Shown piece by piece: positions 38,450 through 47,154 of a stretch of 64,000 bases of DNA. The stretch covers positions 1-64,000 of the forward strand of contig SEGS01000004.1 in NCBI GenBank assembly GCA_004210915.1, in the 5' to 3' direction. The stretch comes from Variovorax sp. Lineage in GTDB: Bacteria; Pseudomonadota; Gammaproteobacteria; Burkholderiales; Burkholderiaceae_C. A program made the position numbers and the translations under genes. Position 1 is the first letter of the stretch. Each line of letters begins with the position of its first letter. The notes below the pieces were generated by a model that did not search any database, had not been told where the DNA came from, and saw only the letters and a list, made by a program, of their open reading frames with translations.

Positions 38450-40201
38450 ATGCTTCGTTCACTGGCCCGCTCCCCCGCCGACGCTCTCGACACAGCCCGC
38501 CAGTCCTCGCGATCCAATGCGCCGGTCGCGCCACTCTGGCTGGCACGCCTGGAAGCCTGGGCGGCGCAGCCGCGACCGATGCACAACGCGGTGCTGTGGC
38601 TCAGCGCGTACCTCGCACTCGCCGCCAACTGGCCACTGTGGATTGAGCTCGCGCGGATCGGCGGCGCGCCAAGCGTCTATCTGCGCAGCATCGGTGTGAT
38701 GGCGCTGCTGTTGATGGCGGGCACGGTCGCGTTGCTGTCGCTCATCGCCGGCGCACGGTGGTCCAAAGCGCTGTGGTTCGCTGTCGTGCTGCTGGCCGCG
38801 GTGGTGCAGCACTACATGCTGGCCTATCGGATCGTGCTGGACCCGAGCATGCTGGCCAATGCCAGCCAGACCGACGCGCACGAGGTGGCCGACCTGTTGA
38901 GCGGGCGCCTGCTGCTTCATGTGCTGCTGGTGGCCGCGCCCGCGGGCTGGTGGCTCTGGCATGTGCGCATCGTGCGCGCCAGCTGGTGGACCGCCATCTG
39001 GCGCCAGCTGGCGCTGTGTCTGGCAGCCCTGGCGGTGGCCGCAGGCGGCGCGATCGCAACGAGCCGCGATCTCGCCCCGTTGATGCGCAACCACGTGCAC
39101 CTGCGCTACATGCTGAACCCGCTCGCGCCGCTGTACTCGGGTGCTACGGTGGCGCTGCGTCCCCTGTTCAAGCGCAGCCGACGGTTGATTCCGATGACGG
39201 GTGGCGCCGCACTGGGTGCGAGCTACGCGGCGCAAGGCAAGCCGCCGCTGTTCGTGATCGTCGTCGGCGAGACCGCGCGCGCCGATCACTTCGCACTCAA
39301 TGGCTATGCGCGCGACACCACGCCCGAGCTTGCGCAGCGGCAGGTGTTGAGCTACCGCAACGTGCACTCCTGCGGCACCAACACGCTGGCCTCGGTGCCT
39401 TGCATGTTCTCGCCGCTCGGCAAGGTGGCCTTCGAGGCGCGCAAGGACGAGTACGAAAATCTGCTCGACGTTTTGCAAGCCTCGGGCCTGGCGGTGCTCT
39501 GGATCGAAAACCAGTCCGGCTGCAAGGATGTCTGCAACCGCGTGCCCCATGCCTTCGCGGTCGACGGCCTGGCGCCCGAGGTGAAGGCCGCTTTGTGCGA
39601 TGGCGACGAATGCCTCGATCAGGCCTTGCTCAGCGGCCTGGACGCACGGCTCGCGGCGCTGCCGGCCGAACGCCGCGCGAAGGGCGTGGTGCTCGTGATG
39701 CACCAGATGGGCAGCCATGGCCCAGCCTACTACAAGCGTTCTGCGCCCGATTCGAAGCCGTTCGTGCCCGAGTGCCGGAGCAACGCGCTCGCCGAATGCG
39801 GCCATGCCGCACTGTTGAACGGCTACGACAACTCGATCCGCAACACCGATCGCGTGCTGGCCAGAACGATCGACTGGCTGAAAGCGAACTCGGGGACCTA
39901 CGACACCGCAATGCTCTACCAGAGCGATCACGGTGAGTCACTGGGCGAGTACGGCCTGTTCCTGCACGGCTTGCCGTATGGCATTGCACCCGAGGTGCAA
40001 AAACACGTTCCGTTGGTCGCGTGGTTCAGTGACGGCATGCAAAAGCGCGAGCGGCTGTCGACGCAATGCCTGCAGGGCGACCTCGACCAGCCCTACTCAC
40101 ACGACAACCTGTATCACACGGCACTGGGCGTGATGGACGTGCGGTCGCCCAGCTACAAGGCGGGGCTCGACATGTTTGCGCATTGCCGCGCAGCGGGCTG
40201 A
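38450..40201 (+). CDS. eptA: lipid A phosphoethanolamine transferase
   Basis: 583 residues. Five membrane segments occupy about residues 45-235; the periplasmic sulfatase-fold domain follows. The zinc/nucleophile site is clear: Glu274 in VVGETARADH and Thr312 in SCGTNTLASVPCMFS, matching the E246/T285 pair of MCR-1. QSDHGESLGEYGLFLHG supplies the remaining metal ligands. It adds phosphoethanolamine to lipid A, lowering its negative charge and the action of polymyxin. It follows the PAP2 gene and is likely under the adjacent two-component system. Confidence 0.93.
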   Translation: MLRSLARSPADALDTARQSSRSNAPVAPLWLARLEAWAAQPRPMHNAVLWLSAYLALAANWPLWIELARIGGAPSVYLRSIGVMALLLMAGTVALLSLIAGARWSKALWFAVVLLAAVVQHYMLAYRIVLDPSMLANASQTDAHEVADLLSGRLLLHVLLVAAPAGWWLWHVRIVRASWWTAIWRQLALCLAALAVAAGGAIATSRDLAPLMRNHVHLRYMLNPLAPLYSGATVALRPLFKRSRRLIPMTGGAALGASYAAQGKPPLFVIVVGETARADHFALNGYARDTTPELAQRQVLSYRNVHSCGTNTLASVPCMFSPLGKVAFEARKDEYENLLDVLQASGLAVLWIENQSGCKDVCNRVPHAFAVDGLAPEVKAALCDGDECLDQALLSGLDARLAALPAERRAKGVVLVMHQMGSHGPAYYKRSAPDSKPFVPECRSNALAECGHAALLNGYDNSIRNTDRVLARTIDWLKANSGTYDTAMLYQSDHGESLGEYGLFLHGLPYGIAPEVQKHVPLVAWFSDGMQKRERLSTQCLQGDLDQPYSHDNLYHTALGVMDVRSPSYKAGLDMFAHCRAAG

Positions 40202-40239
40202 CCGCGCGGCAGCGGCACCGCGCCACCCCGGGGGAGCGC

Positions 40240-41217
40240 TCAGTTCGCGGTGATCTTGCGTTCGCGCACGATGGCGCTCCACTTGGCGTCTTCCTTCTTC
40301 ATGAAGGCCGTCAGTTCGGCGCGCGTGGTGGGTTGCGGCGTCAGGCCGTGCTTCTCCAGCGCGTCCTTCACGCTGCCGTCGTTGAGGACCTTCACGATCT
40401 CTGCATTCCAGCGATCGAGCAGCGCGGTCGGCGTCTTGCCTGGCGCGACGAAGGCATACCAGTTCAGCGCCTCGAAGCCCGGATAGCCCGACTCCGCGAC
40501 GGTCGGGATGTTCGGCATGTAGGCCGGCCGCTGCAATCCCGTGGTGGCGAGCGGCACGAGCTTGCCGGCCTCGACGTGCGGCAGCGCCGTGGGCGGTGCA
40601 GAGAAGTAGGAGGCGATGCGCTCGCCCAGCAGGTCCTGCAGCGCGGGCGCGCCGCCTTTGTAGGGCACATGCACCATGTCAATGCCCGCGCGCTGGTTGA
40701 AGAGCTCACCCGCCAGGTGCGAGGCCGAACCGGCGCCGGTCGACGCGTAGTCCACGCTTCCCGGCTTCTTCTTTTCGAGGGCCACGAACTCGGCCAGGTT
40801 TTTGACACCCAGGGCCTTGTGGGCCACCAGCACGTTCGGGAAGTTGACGCCGCCCGACACCGCAGCCAGGTCCTTGAACGGGTCGTACGGCACTTTCATG
40901 ATGTGCGGCGCGATGGTCAGCGGCCCGATGGAACCGAACAGCAGCACCGTCCCGTCGGGCGCCGCGTTGGCGACGAACTGGTGCGCGATGTTGCCGCCCG
41001 CGCCGCCCTTGTTGTCGACCACGACCGACTGGCCGATGTTCTCGCCCAGCTTCTTGGCGATCAGCCGCGCGGCCGCGTCGGCGGCGCCGCCCGCTGCAAA
41101 GCCGACCACGAGGGTCACCGGCTTCTTCGGTGGAAAGTCTTGCGCATGCAGGCTTCCACCCATCAGCAGCGCCGTGGTGGCGAGCGCGGTGGCGCGCAGC
41201 AGTTGTCGTTTGTTCAT
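40240..41217 (-). CDS. TctC/Bug-family solute receptor, tcu-linked
   Basis: 325 residues. A Sec signal (cleavage after LHAQ near residue 26) precedes a Bug receptor: KPVTLVVGFAAGGAADAAAR, DMVHVPYKGGAPALQDLLGERI and ESGYPGFEALNWYAFVAP. GGAG precedes the start. It lies 23 bases after tcuB, taking the place of the TcuC permease of Salmonella. The ligand is probably tricarballylate, citrate or a relative. No TctA/TctB genes are in the window. Confidence 0.9.
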   Translation of the reverse strand: MNKRQLLRATALATTALLMGGSLHAQDFPPKKPVTLVVGFAAGGAADAAARLIAKKLGENIGQSVVVDNKGGAGGNIAHQFVANAAPDGTVLLFGSIGPLTIAPHIMKVPYDPFKDLAAVSGGVNFPNVLVAHKALGVKNLAEFVALEKKKPGSVDYASTGAGSASHLAGELFNQRAGIDMVHVPYKGGAPALQDLLGERIASYFSAPPTALPHVEAGKLVPLATTGLQRPAYMPNIPTVAESGYPGFEALNWYAFVAPGKTPTALLDRWNAEIVKVLNDGSVKDALEKHGLTPQPTTRAELTAFMKKEDAKWSAIVRERKITAN

Positions 41218-41240
41218 CGGGAGGCTCCTTGGTTTGTGAA

Positions 41241-42425
41241 TCAGTCGTTGCCCAACCCGATCGGGTTGGGCTGGCGCTTCTCCACGGCGTGGCGCAGCAG
41301 CGCCGCCGTGCGGAAGATGCCGTGGGCGAACTTGCCGTAGGGCAGGGTGGCGAAAAGGGCCATCACCGCGCCCAGGTGCAGGCACAGCGTCAGCGCGAGC
41401 GCGGGTGTGCCACGCGCCAGCCACAAGGCCAGCCCGCTGGCGCTCGTCAGGAACAGGAGCGCGATGAAGCCGCGGTCCATCGGCTTTTGAGCCGCGTCCC
41501 CGTGTTCCGGATGGCGGCGCAGGTTCAGCCGCCACAGCCCTGCCGTGCCCACCATCAGGCTGACGCCGCCGACCACGCCCAGCAGCTTGGGCAGGCTGGG
41601 CAGTTCGTAAGGCGCGACCCAGCCGAAGACATAGTGGTAGAGCGTCGCCACGCTGGTGGCGGCAAAGCACAACATGAAGCCGTAGAAGGTCAGATGGTGG
41701 TAGCGGCGGCGGGCCAATGTGTAGGCGTCGTCGTCGTTGTGGCAACCCTCGCCGTGGCCGCCGTCCAGGTACTTCAGGCGCAACACGGCGTCGGCAGCCT
41801 CGGCCGTGGCCGGCGTCGTCAGCGCCGCGCCGCTGGTGGCGGGCGTCACCTCGCGCCAGAAACGGCGCACACCGAGCGCCAGCGCCAGCGTCGCAAAGAG
41901 GAACACCGGCGCGAAGAGTCCGACCAGCAGGTTGTGCGGAAAGATGGCATAGAAGCCACCGGTGGGGGACGCGCGCCACAGCGCCGCAATCCCCTGACCC
42001 TGCAGCACCACGGCGAGCACCAGGAACAGCGCCAACCCGCCCGCGAGCGCGAGTGCCAGCGTGAGGCCGTTGTGCTGGTACAGCGCGCCCAGCGCGGGCG
42101 GCCAGGCGTAGTCGGCATAGGTCTGGCCGCGGACCTGCGCCATGGCCTGCGGAACGTTGACCGCGAACTCGTGCGGCGGCGCGTACTGGCAGGCGTGCAG
42201 GCAGGCGCCGCAGTTGTGGCACAGGTTGGCCAGGAAGTGGATGTCGGCCTTGCCGAACTCCAGACGGCGCGTCATCGCCGGGAACACGGCGCAGAAGCCT
42301 TCGCAATAGCGGCAGGCGTTGCAGATCTGCATCTGGCGCGCGACCTCGGTCTCGGGCGCGCTGAGCACGATCGCGCCGTTGGCCAGCGCGCGGGCGTCGC
42401 GGGTGAGGGCTTCAAGCGCTTGCAT
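41241..42425 (-). CDS. tcuB: tricarballylate utilisation protein TcuB
   Basis: 394 residues. The N-terminal part holds two ferredoxin-like cysteine clusters ([11 protein letters not shown] near 35-45 and [12 protein letters not shown] near 69-80). The C-terminal part has about six membrane segments with histidines suited to heme ([20 protein letters not shown]). In Salmonella TcuB reoxidises the flavin of TcuA and passes electrons to the membrane pool. The start overlaps the tcuA end by 14 bases. Confidence 0.9.
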   Translation of the reverse strand: MQALEALTRDARALANGAIVLSAPETEVARQMQICNACRYCEGFCAVFPAMTRRLEFGKADIHFLANLCHNCGACLHACQYAPPHEFAVNVPQAMAQVRGQTYADYAWPPALGALYQHNGLTLALALAGGLALFLVLAVVLQGQGIAALWRASPTGGFYAIFPHNLLVGLFAPVFLFATLALALGVRRFWREVTPATSGAALTTPATAEAADAVLRLKYLDGGHGEGCHNDDDAYTLARRRYHHLTFYGFMLCFAATSVATLYHYVFGWVAPYELPSLPKLLGVVGGVSLMVGTAGLWRLNLRRHPEHGDAAQKPMDRGFIALLFLTSASGLALWLARGTPALALTLCLHLGAVMALFATLPYGKFAHGIFRTAALLRHAVEKRQPNPIGLGND

Positions 42426-43845
42426 GCTGCTTTCCTTGTGCGGTGGGAATGGATCGGGGGCCGCGGGCCGCGGCGGCAGCGGCGTTGGTGCCGGCGATGC
42501 GCCCGAAGGCCGTGCCGATGGACATGCCGACGCCGGCCGTGTAGCCCTTGCCCAGCACGTTGCCGGCCATCATTTCGCCGGCCACGAAGAGGTTGTCGCT
42601 GGGGCGGCCTTCGAAGCGCACGGCCGCCGTGTCGTCGGTCAAAAGGCCCAGGTAGGTGAAGGTCACGCCGGGCTTGAGCGCGTAGCCATAGAACGGCGGC
42701 TTCGCGATCGGCCGCGCCCAGTGCGTTTTGGCCGGCTGCACGCCCTCGGTGTGGCAATCGTCCAGCGCGGTGTGGTCGAAGCTGCCGACGCGGCAGGCCG
42801 CGTTGTAGGCGTCCAGTGTCTGCATGAAGGTCTCGACCGGCAAGCCGAGCTGCTGCGCCAGGTCGGGCAGGGTGTTCGCGCGCACGCCGGGAAACACCGG
42901 CGGCATGAAGCGGCCGATGGCCTGGCTGTCGATGATGGAGTAGCCGACTTGCCCCGGCTGCTGCGCGACCAGCCGGCCCCAGATCGCATAGCGCTTGGGC
43001 CAGAAGTCCTCGCCCTCGTCGTAGAAGCGCTCACCCTCGCGGTTGACCACCACGCCCAGCGACACGCAGTCAATGCGCGTGCAGATGCCGCCGTCGTACA
43101 GCGGTGCGCGCGCGTCGATGGCCACCATGTGCGCCTGGGTCGCGTCGCCGATGCGTTCAGCGCCGTGGTCATCGAGCAGGTGGCGCAGCAGCACGCCCTG
43201 GTTGAACTTTGTGCCGCGGATCAGGAAATTGTCCGAAGGCCATTCACCGCGCGCGTTCTGGCCCCAAGCTTCGCGCAGCCACTCGCGGTTGGACTCGAAG
43301 CCGCCGGCCGCCAGCACGCAGGCCTTGGCCTCAATGCGCTCGCCGTGGCAATGCGCGGCGACGAAGCGCCCGTCTTCCATCTCGATGCGGTCCACCGGCG
43401 ACTCGTAGCGCACTTGCACACCCAGCCGCTCGGCACTGCGGAAATAGGCGTTCACCAGCGCCTTGCCGCCGCCCATGAAAAAAGCGTTGGTGCGCGCCAC
43501 GTGCAGCGCGCCCGACAGCGGCGGCTGGAAGTGCACGCCGTGGCTGCGCATCCAGTCGCGGCAGTTCGACGAGGCGCGGATCACGAGACGCGCCAGGTGC
43601 TCGTTGGTCAGGCCGCCGGTCACCTTCAGCAGGTCCTGCCAGTATTCCTCTTCAGGGTAGGCCTCGACCAGCACGTCCTGCGGTGCGTCGTGCATGCAGC
43701 GCAGGTTGCGGGTGTGGGTGGAGTTGCCGCCGCGCCAGGCGCGCGGTGAAGCTTCGAGCAGCAGCACGCTGGCGCCGGCTTCGCGCGCCATCAGCGCGGC
43801 GCACAGCGCGGCATTGCCGCCGCCGATGACCAGAACATCGATCAC
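42412..43845 (-). CDS. tcuA: FAD-dependent tricarballylate dehydrogenase TcuA
   Basis: 477 residues of the fumarate reductase/succinate dehydrogenase flavoprotein family. FAD motif [15 protein letters not shown] at the N-terminus, a [11 protein letters not shown] segment near 45, and [34 protein letters not shown] at the end. It oxidises tricarballylate to cis-aconitate, which enters the citric acid cycle. The GTG start at 43845 has GGAG 7 bases upstream. Confidence 0.9.
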   Translation of the reverse strand: MIDVLVIGGGNAALCAALMAREAGASVLLLEASPRAWRGGNSTHTRNLRCMHDAPQDVLVEAYPEEEYWQDLLKVTGGLTNEHLARLVIRASSNCRDWMRSHGVHFQPPLSGALHVARTNAFFMGGGKALVNAYFRSAERLGVQVRYESPVDRIEMEDGRFVAAHCHGERIEAKACVLAAGGFESNREWLREAWGQNARGEWPSDNFLIRGTKFNQGVLLRHLLDDHGAERIGDATQAHMVAIDARAPLYDGGICTRIDCVSLGVVVNREGERFYDEGEDFWPKRYAIWGRLVAQQPGQVGYSIIDSQAIGRFMPPVFPGVRANTLPDLAQQLGLPVETFMQTLDAYNAACRVGSFDHTALDDCHTEGVQPAKTHWARPIAKPPFYGYALKPGVTFTYLGLLTDDTAAVRFEGRPSDNLFVAGEMMAGNVLGKGYTAGVGMSIGTAFGRIAGTNAAAAAARGPRSIPTAQGKQHASA

Positions 43846-43860
43846 GTGGGGTCTCCTTGT

Positions 43861-43896
43861 GGGGTGGCCGCACTGTGAACGAGCGCGCGCCACCCC
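43861..43896 (-). terminator. possible hairpin between tcuR and tcuA
   Basis: GGGGTGG (43861-43867) and CCACCCC (43890-43896) form perfect 7-bp arms around 22 bases. It lies between the tcuR stop and the tcuA start and lacks a T-run. It could be an attenuator or merely an operator. Confidence 0.3.
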
Positions 43897-43922
43897 GAAA
43901 GGCGGCCCCGCGCAACGGGTCT

Positions 43923-44855
43923 TCAGTTTTCGAGAAGGCGGGCGCCGGCCCACCGGCCGGCCTCGACCAGGGCGCGCACGGTGTCGGCCATCACAACCCG
44001 CGTGGCCAGCGCGGCCGGCGAGAGTTCGTCGTCCGAAAGGCTCACGAGCAGGTTGCGGCGGCCCACCTTCGCGTCGGCGATCTGACTGCGCACCAGGCCG
44101 TCGCCGGCCAGCCGGGCGATCGCGGCGCCGGGCTGGATCGTGGCGCCTTCGCCGGCGCGCACCGCGTCCATCAACAGGGCGAGACCATCGATCTCGGCCA
44201 CGACCCGGGGCTGGACGCCGGCGCCGGCGCCGGCGAAGGCGGCCTCCAGCGTGCGGCGAAGCCCGTGCCGCGCGCTGGGGAGGATCAGCGGCACATCGGC
44301 CAGCTGCGCCAGGCCGACTTCGACGCCGCGGGGCCACAGGTCAGGCCCGGGTGCGGCAATGGCGAACAGCTTCTCGTCCAGCAGCGGCAGCACGCTGCTG
44401 CGCATCGGCTGGCCGCTCTCGAACAGCACCGCCAGGTCGAGCTGACGCGCCTGCAGCATGCCTGCCAGATGACCGGACAGCGACTCGACCAGGTGCAACC
44501 GCACGTCCGGATACCGCGCGCGCATCGCCTGCATCAGCGGCACGCCCAGCACCGAGGCCGTGGTCGGCGGCAGGCCGACGCTGACATGGCCCGACAGCCG
44601 CGCCTGCTGCGCCGCGCGCATGGCCTCGTCGGCGTGGCGCAGCGTGAGTTGCGCCTGGTGCAGGAAGGCCACGCCGGCGTCGGTGGGCGTGACGCCGGTG
44701 GAACTGCGCTGCAGCAGCCGCGTGCTGAGTTCGCCTTCGAGCCGGCTGATCTGCTGGCTCAGTGCCGAGGTCACCACGCCCAGTTCGAGCGCGGCGCGGC
44801 CCATGCTGCCGAGCTCGCAGACCTTCACGAAGTAGCGCAGCTGGCGCAGTTCCAC
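43923..44855 (-). CDS. tcuR: LysR-family regulator of tcu genes
   Basis: 310 residues: HTH (MGRAALELGVVTSALSQQISRLE near 17-39) and a LysR/Nac-Cbl-like effector domain. It lies directly upstream of tcuA in the same direction, as in other tcu loci, where TcuR activates tcuABC with tricarballylate as inducer. The GTG start at 44855 (VELRQLRYF) gives the standard LysR N-terminus; an in-frame ATG at 44897 lies inside the preceding gene. It follows the ModA-like gene by 4 bases. Confidence 0.82.
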   Translation of the reverse strand: MELRQLRYFVKVCELGSMGRAALELGVVTSALSQQISRLEGELSTRLLQRSSTGVTPTDAGVAFLHQAQLTLRHADEAMRAAQQARLSGHVSVGLPPTTASVLGVPLMQAMRARYPDVRLHLVESLSGHLAGMLQARQLDLAVLFESGQPMRSSVLPLLDEKLFAIAAPGPDLWPRGVEVGLAQLADVPLILPSARHGLRRTLEAAFAGAGAGVQPRVVAEIDGLALLMDAVRAGEGATIQPGAAIARLAGDGLVRSQIADAKVGRRNLLVSLSDDELSPAALATRVVMADTVRALVEAGRWAGARLLEN

Positions 44856-44859
44856 GCGC

Positions 44860-45672
44860 TCAGTTCCTGGTGATCGGTTCCAGCCCGGTCCTGGCAATCG
44901 TCGGCGCGGCCGCCGCGGAACCGAGGTAGCGGATCAGTTCGCGCGCCGCCTCGGGCTGCTTGGCACCCGCCGCAACGCCGGCCGAGAACACCGTCACGCG
45001 CTGCACCTCGGCCGGCAGCGGGCCGATGTAGTCGATGCCCTCGATGGGCAGCAGCTCGCTGACCTGCTGCAGGCCCAGCGCCGCGTCGCCACGCGCGACA
45101 ACGGTGCCCACGCGCTCCGAGAGGATGCGACGGCTCTTCGGCTTGACCTCTGCCTCGATGCCGAGCTTCTTGAGCAGCTCGGTCTCGTAGTAGGTGCCGC
45201 TGGCACTGGCGGAATACGCGATCGACGGCGCGGCCAGCAGCGTGCGCTTGAGCGCGTCGACGGTGCCGATGTCGGGCCGCGGCGCTCCCTTCTTCACCGC
45301 GAAGCCGATGGCCGAGCGCACCAGGTCGACCTGGCTGCCGGCGACGACCTTGCCGTCCTTCACCAATGCGTCCAGCGCCGAGCGCGCGAGGATCACGACA
45401 TCGGCCGGCTCGCCGCGGCCCAGCCGGCTCGGAATGGAATCGCTCGCCGCACCCATGGAGGCACCGTAGGCCGTCTTGACGCTGTGGCCGGTGCGCTTCT
45501 CGAAGTCGGGTCGAAGGTCGTTGTAGGCGGCGGTGAAGCCGCCCGACGTCATCACATGGACCTCGGTGCCAGTGGGTTTGACGCCCGGCGCGAGGCTGCC
45601 GCATCCGGCCAGTGCGAGTGCGGCCGCCAGCAACGCGGTGCGGCGGGTGAGGGCGAATGGACGAGGGGTCAT
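44860..45672 (-). CDS. ModA-like substrate-binding lipoprotein, orphan
   Basis: 270 residues. The signal ends in a lipobox (LALAGCG near 20-26), so it is membrane-anchored. The domain resembles molybdate-type type 2 periplasmic binding proteins: GGFTAAYNDLRPDFEKRTGHSV, GEPADVVILARSALDALVKDG and SASGTYYETELLKKLGIEAEVK. No ABC permease or ATPase gene is adjacent, so the ligand is uncertain; related orphan proteins bind small organic acids. AAGGAG precedes the start. It is packed against tcuR. Confidence 0.8.
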   Translation of the reverse strand: MTPRPFALTRRTALLAAALALAGCGSLAPGVKPTGTEVHVMTSGGFTAAYNDLRPDFEKRTGHSVKTAYGASMGAASDSIPSRLGRGEPADVVILARSALDALVKDGKVVAGSQVDLVRSAIGFAVKKGAPRPDIGTVDALKRTLLAAPSIAYSASASGTYYETELLKKLGIEAEVKPKSRRILSERVGTVVARGDAALGLQQVSELLPIEGIDYIGPLPAEVQRVTVFSAGVAAGAKQPEAARELIRYLGSAAAAPTIARTGLEPITRN

Positions 45673-45701
45673 GCAGGTCTCCTTGCTGGTTCCAGGCGAT
45701 G

Positions 45702-45725
45702 TTTCAGGTGGACGTTCAGGTGGAC
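45702..45725. repeat. 12-bp tandem duplication carrying a stop codon
   Basis: TTCAGGTGGACG occurs twice head to tail. On the minus strand it reads ACG TCC ACC TGA twice, so the stop codon of the peroxidase-like gene and the three preceding codons are duplicated in frame, giving a double stop. Confidence 0.65.
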
Positions 45726-46306
45726 GTTTTCGGTGGGCGCGGCACACGCCCCATCAGGAAGAACTCGGTGTTCGGCTGCATGCCGCTGAAGCTGGCCATG
45801 CGGTTGCTCAGGCCGAAGAACGCCGTGATGGCCGCGATGTCCCAGATGTCCTCGTCGTCGAAGCCGTGGGCGTGCAGCGGCGGAAAGTCGCGCTCGTCGA
45901 TCTCGTGCGAACGGTCGCAGACCTTCATTGCGAAGTCGAGCATCGCGCGCTGGCGCGGCGTGATGTCGGCCTTGCGGTAGTTCACGGCCACCTGGTCGGC
46001 CACCAGCGGTTTTTTCTCGTAGATGCGCAATAGCGCGCCGTGCGCCACCACGCAGTAGAGGCACTGGTTGCGGGCGCTGGTGGTGGTCACGATCATCTCG
46101 CGGTCGCCTTTGGTCAGCGAGCCTTCTTCCTTCAGCATCAGTGCGTCGTGGTAAGCGAAGAAGGCGCGCCACTCGGCGGGTCGACGTGCAAGGCCGAGGA
46201 AGACGTTCGGCACGAAGCCCGCCTTGGCCTGCACCTCGAGGATCGTCGTGCGGATGTCTTCAGGCAGGTCGGCGAGTTCGGCCAGCGGATAGCGGTCGGG
46301 GGTCAT
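45716..46306 (-). CDS. AhpD/CMD-family peroxidase-related protein
   Basis: 196 residues, cytoplasmic. It has the all-helical AhpD-like fold with the redox pair and base in SARNQCLYCVVAHG (CxxC near 82-85). It fits the 'uncharacterised peroxidase-related' CMD subfamily: VPNVFLGLARRPAEWRAFFAYHDAL at the start, DEDIWDIAAITAFFGLSNRMA at the end. GGAGA precedes the start. It sits between eutC and the ModA-like gene in one direction. Confidence 0.87.
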   Translation of the reverse strand: MTPDRYPLAELADLPEDIRTTILEVQAKAGFVPNVFLGLARRPAEWRAFFAYHDALMLKEEGSLTKGDREMIVTTTSARNQCLYCVVAHGALLRIYEKKPLVADQVAVNYRKADITPRQRAMLDFAMKVCDRSHEIDERDFPPLHAHGFDDEDIWDIAAITAFFGLSNRMASFSGMQPNTEFFLMGRVPRPPKTST

Positions 46307-46347
46307 GCGTGTTGTCTCCTTTTGGTCGGGAGACTAGCGCAAGTCCG

Positions 46348-47154
46348 CTAGCGCAGCATCGGGGGCGCCGCGCCGCCGGACTCGAGCACCGCCAGGTCGC
46401 TCTCGTCCTTGAGGTCCACGCCGGTGAGCCCGCGCCGCTCGGCCTCGCGCATCAGCCAGGCCAGCTTGAAGGCGGCGAGCGCATAGCTCAGGCCCTCGGG
46501 CCGCACGTTGGAGATGCAGTTGCGCTCGGCGTCGTGGCGGCCGGGCCGTGGCGCGTGGGTGATGTAGACGCCCAGGCTGTCGGGCGAACTCAGGCCCGGC
46601 CGCTCGCCGATCAGGATGACCGACAGCGGGGCGCGGTAGATCGCACCCACCTCATCGGCCACCGCCACGCGCGCCTGTGTGACGACGGTGACCGGCGCGC
46701 AGCGCGTGCCTGGCGACAGGTGCGGCCGGAGCGCCGCGAGCAGCGGGACCGCATGGCGCGCCACCGCCAGCGACGACAGGCCGTCGCCGATCACGAAGCA
46801 CACATCGACGGCGGGCGGGCGGCTCGGCGCCGCTGCCGCCCTGCGCAAGCGATCGGCCGAGGCTTCGTCGAGTTGCCGTCCGAGATCGGGCCGGCGCAGG
46901 TAGGTGGTGCGGTTGGGCGCACGGCTGGCCGCGTGCGCGACCTCCCAACTGTCCGCGCACAGCGCGGCCTCGAGTGCCGCTATGTCGAGCGCGGCGTGGA
47001 TCGCATCACGCGCCATCGCATGGGCCCAGCCGAAGCGCAGGGTTTCATCGGTCGGCATGCCGGCGCCGGCGCGGCCGAGCGCGAGCCGCGCAGGGGTGGC
47101 CGCGCGCCACGCGTGCCAGAGGCTGGGCTCGACGAAGTCGCCGTTGTCGTTCAT
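46348..47154 (-). CDS. eutC: ethanolamine ammonia-lyase, small subunit
   Basis: 268 residues. With EutB it forms the adenosylcobalamin-dependent enzyme that converts ethanolamine to acetaldehyde and ammonia. Family segments: VVTQARVAVADEVGAIYRAPLSVILIGERPGLSSPDSLGVYITHAPRPG-like region (about 160-205) and RNCISNVRPEGL. The start overlaps the eutB stop by four bases. No microcompartment genes are present. Confidence 0.94.
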   Translation of the reverse strand: MNDNGDFVEPSLWHAWRAATPARLALGRAGAGMPTDETLRFGWAHAMARDAIHAALDIAALEAALCADSWEVAHAASRAPNRTTYLRRPDLGRQLDEASADRLRRAAAAPSRPPAVDVCFVIGDGLSSLAVARHAVPLLAALRPHLSPGTRCAPVTVVTQARVAVADEVGAIYRAPLSVILIGERPGLSSPDSLGVYITHAPRPGRHDAERNCISNVRPEGLSYALAAFKLAWLMREAERRGLTGVDLKDESDLAVLESGGAAPPMLR

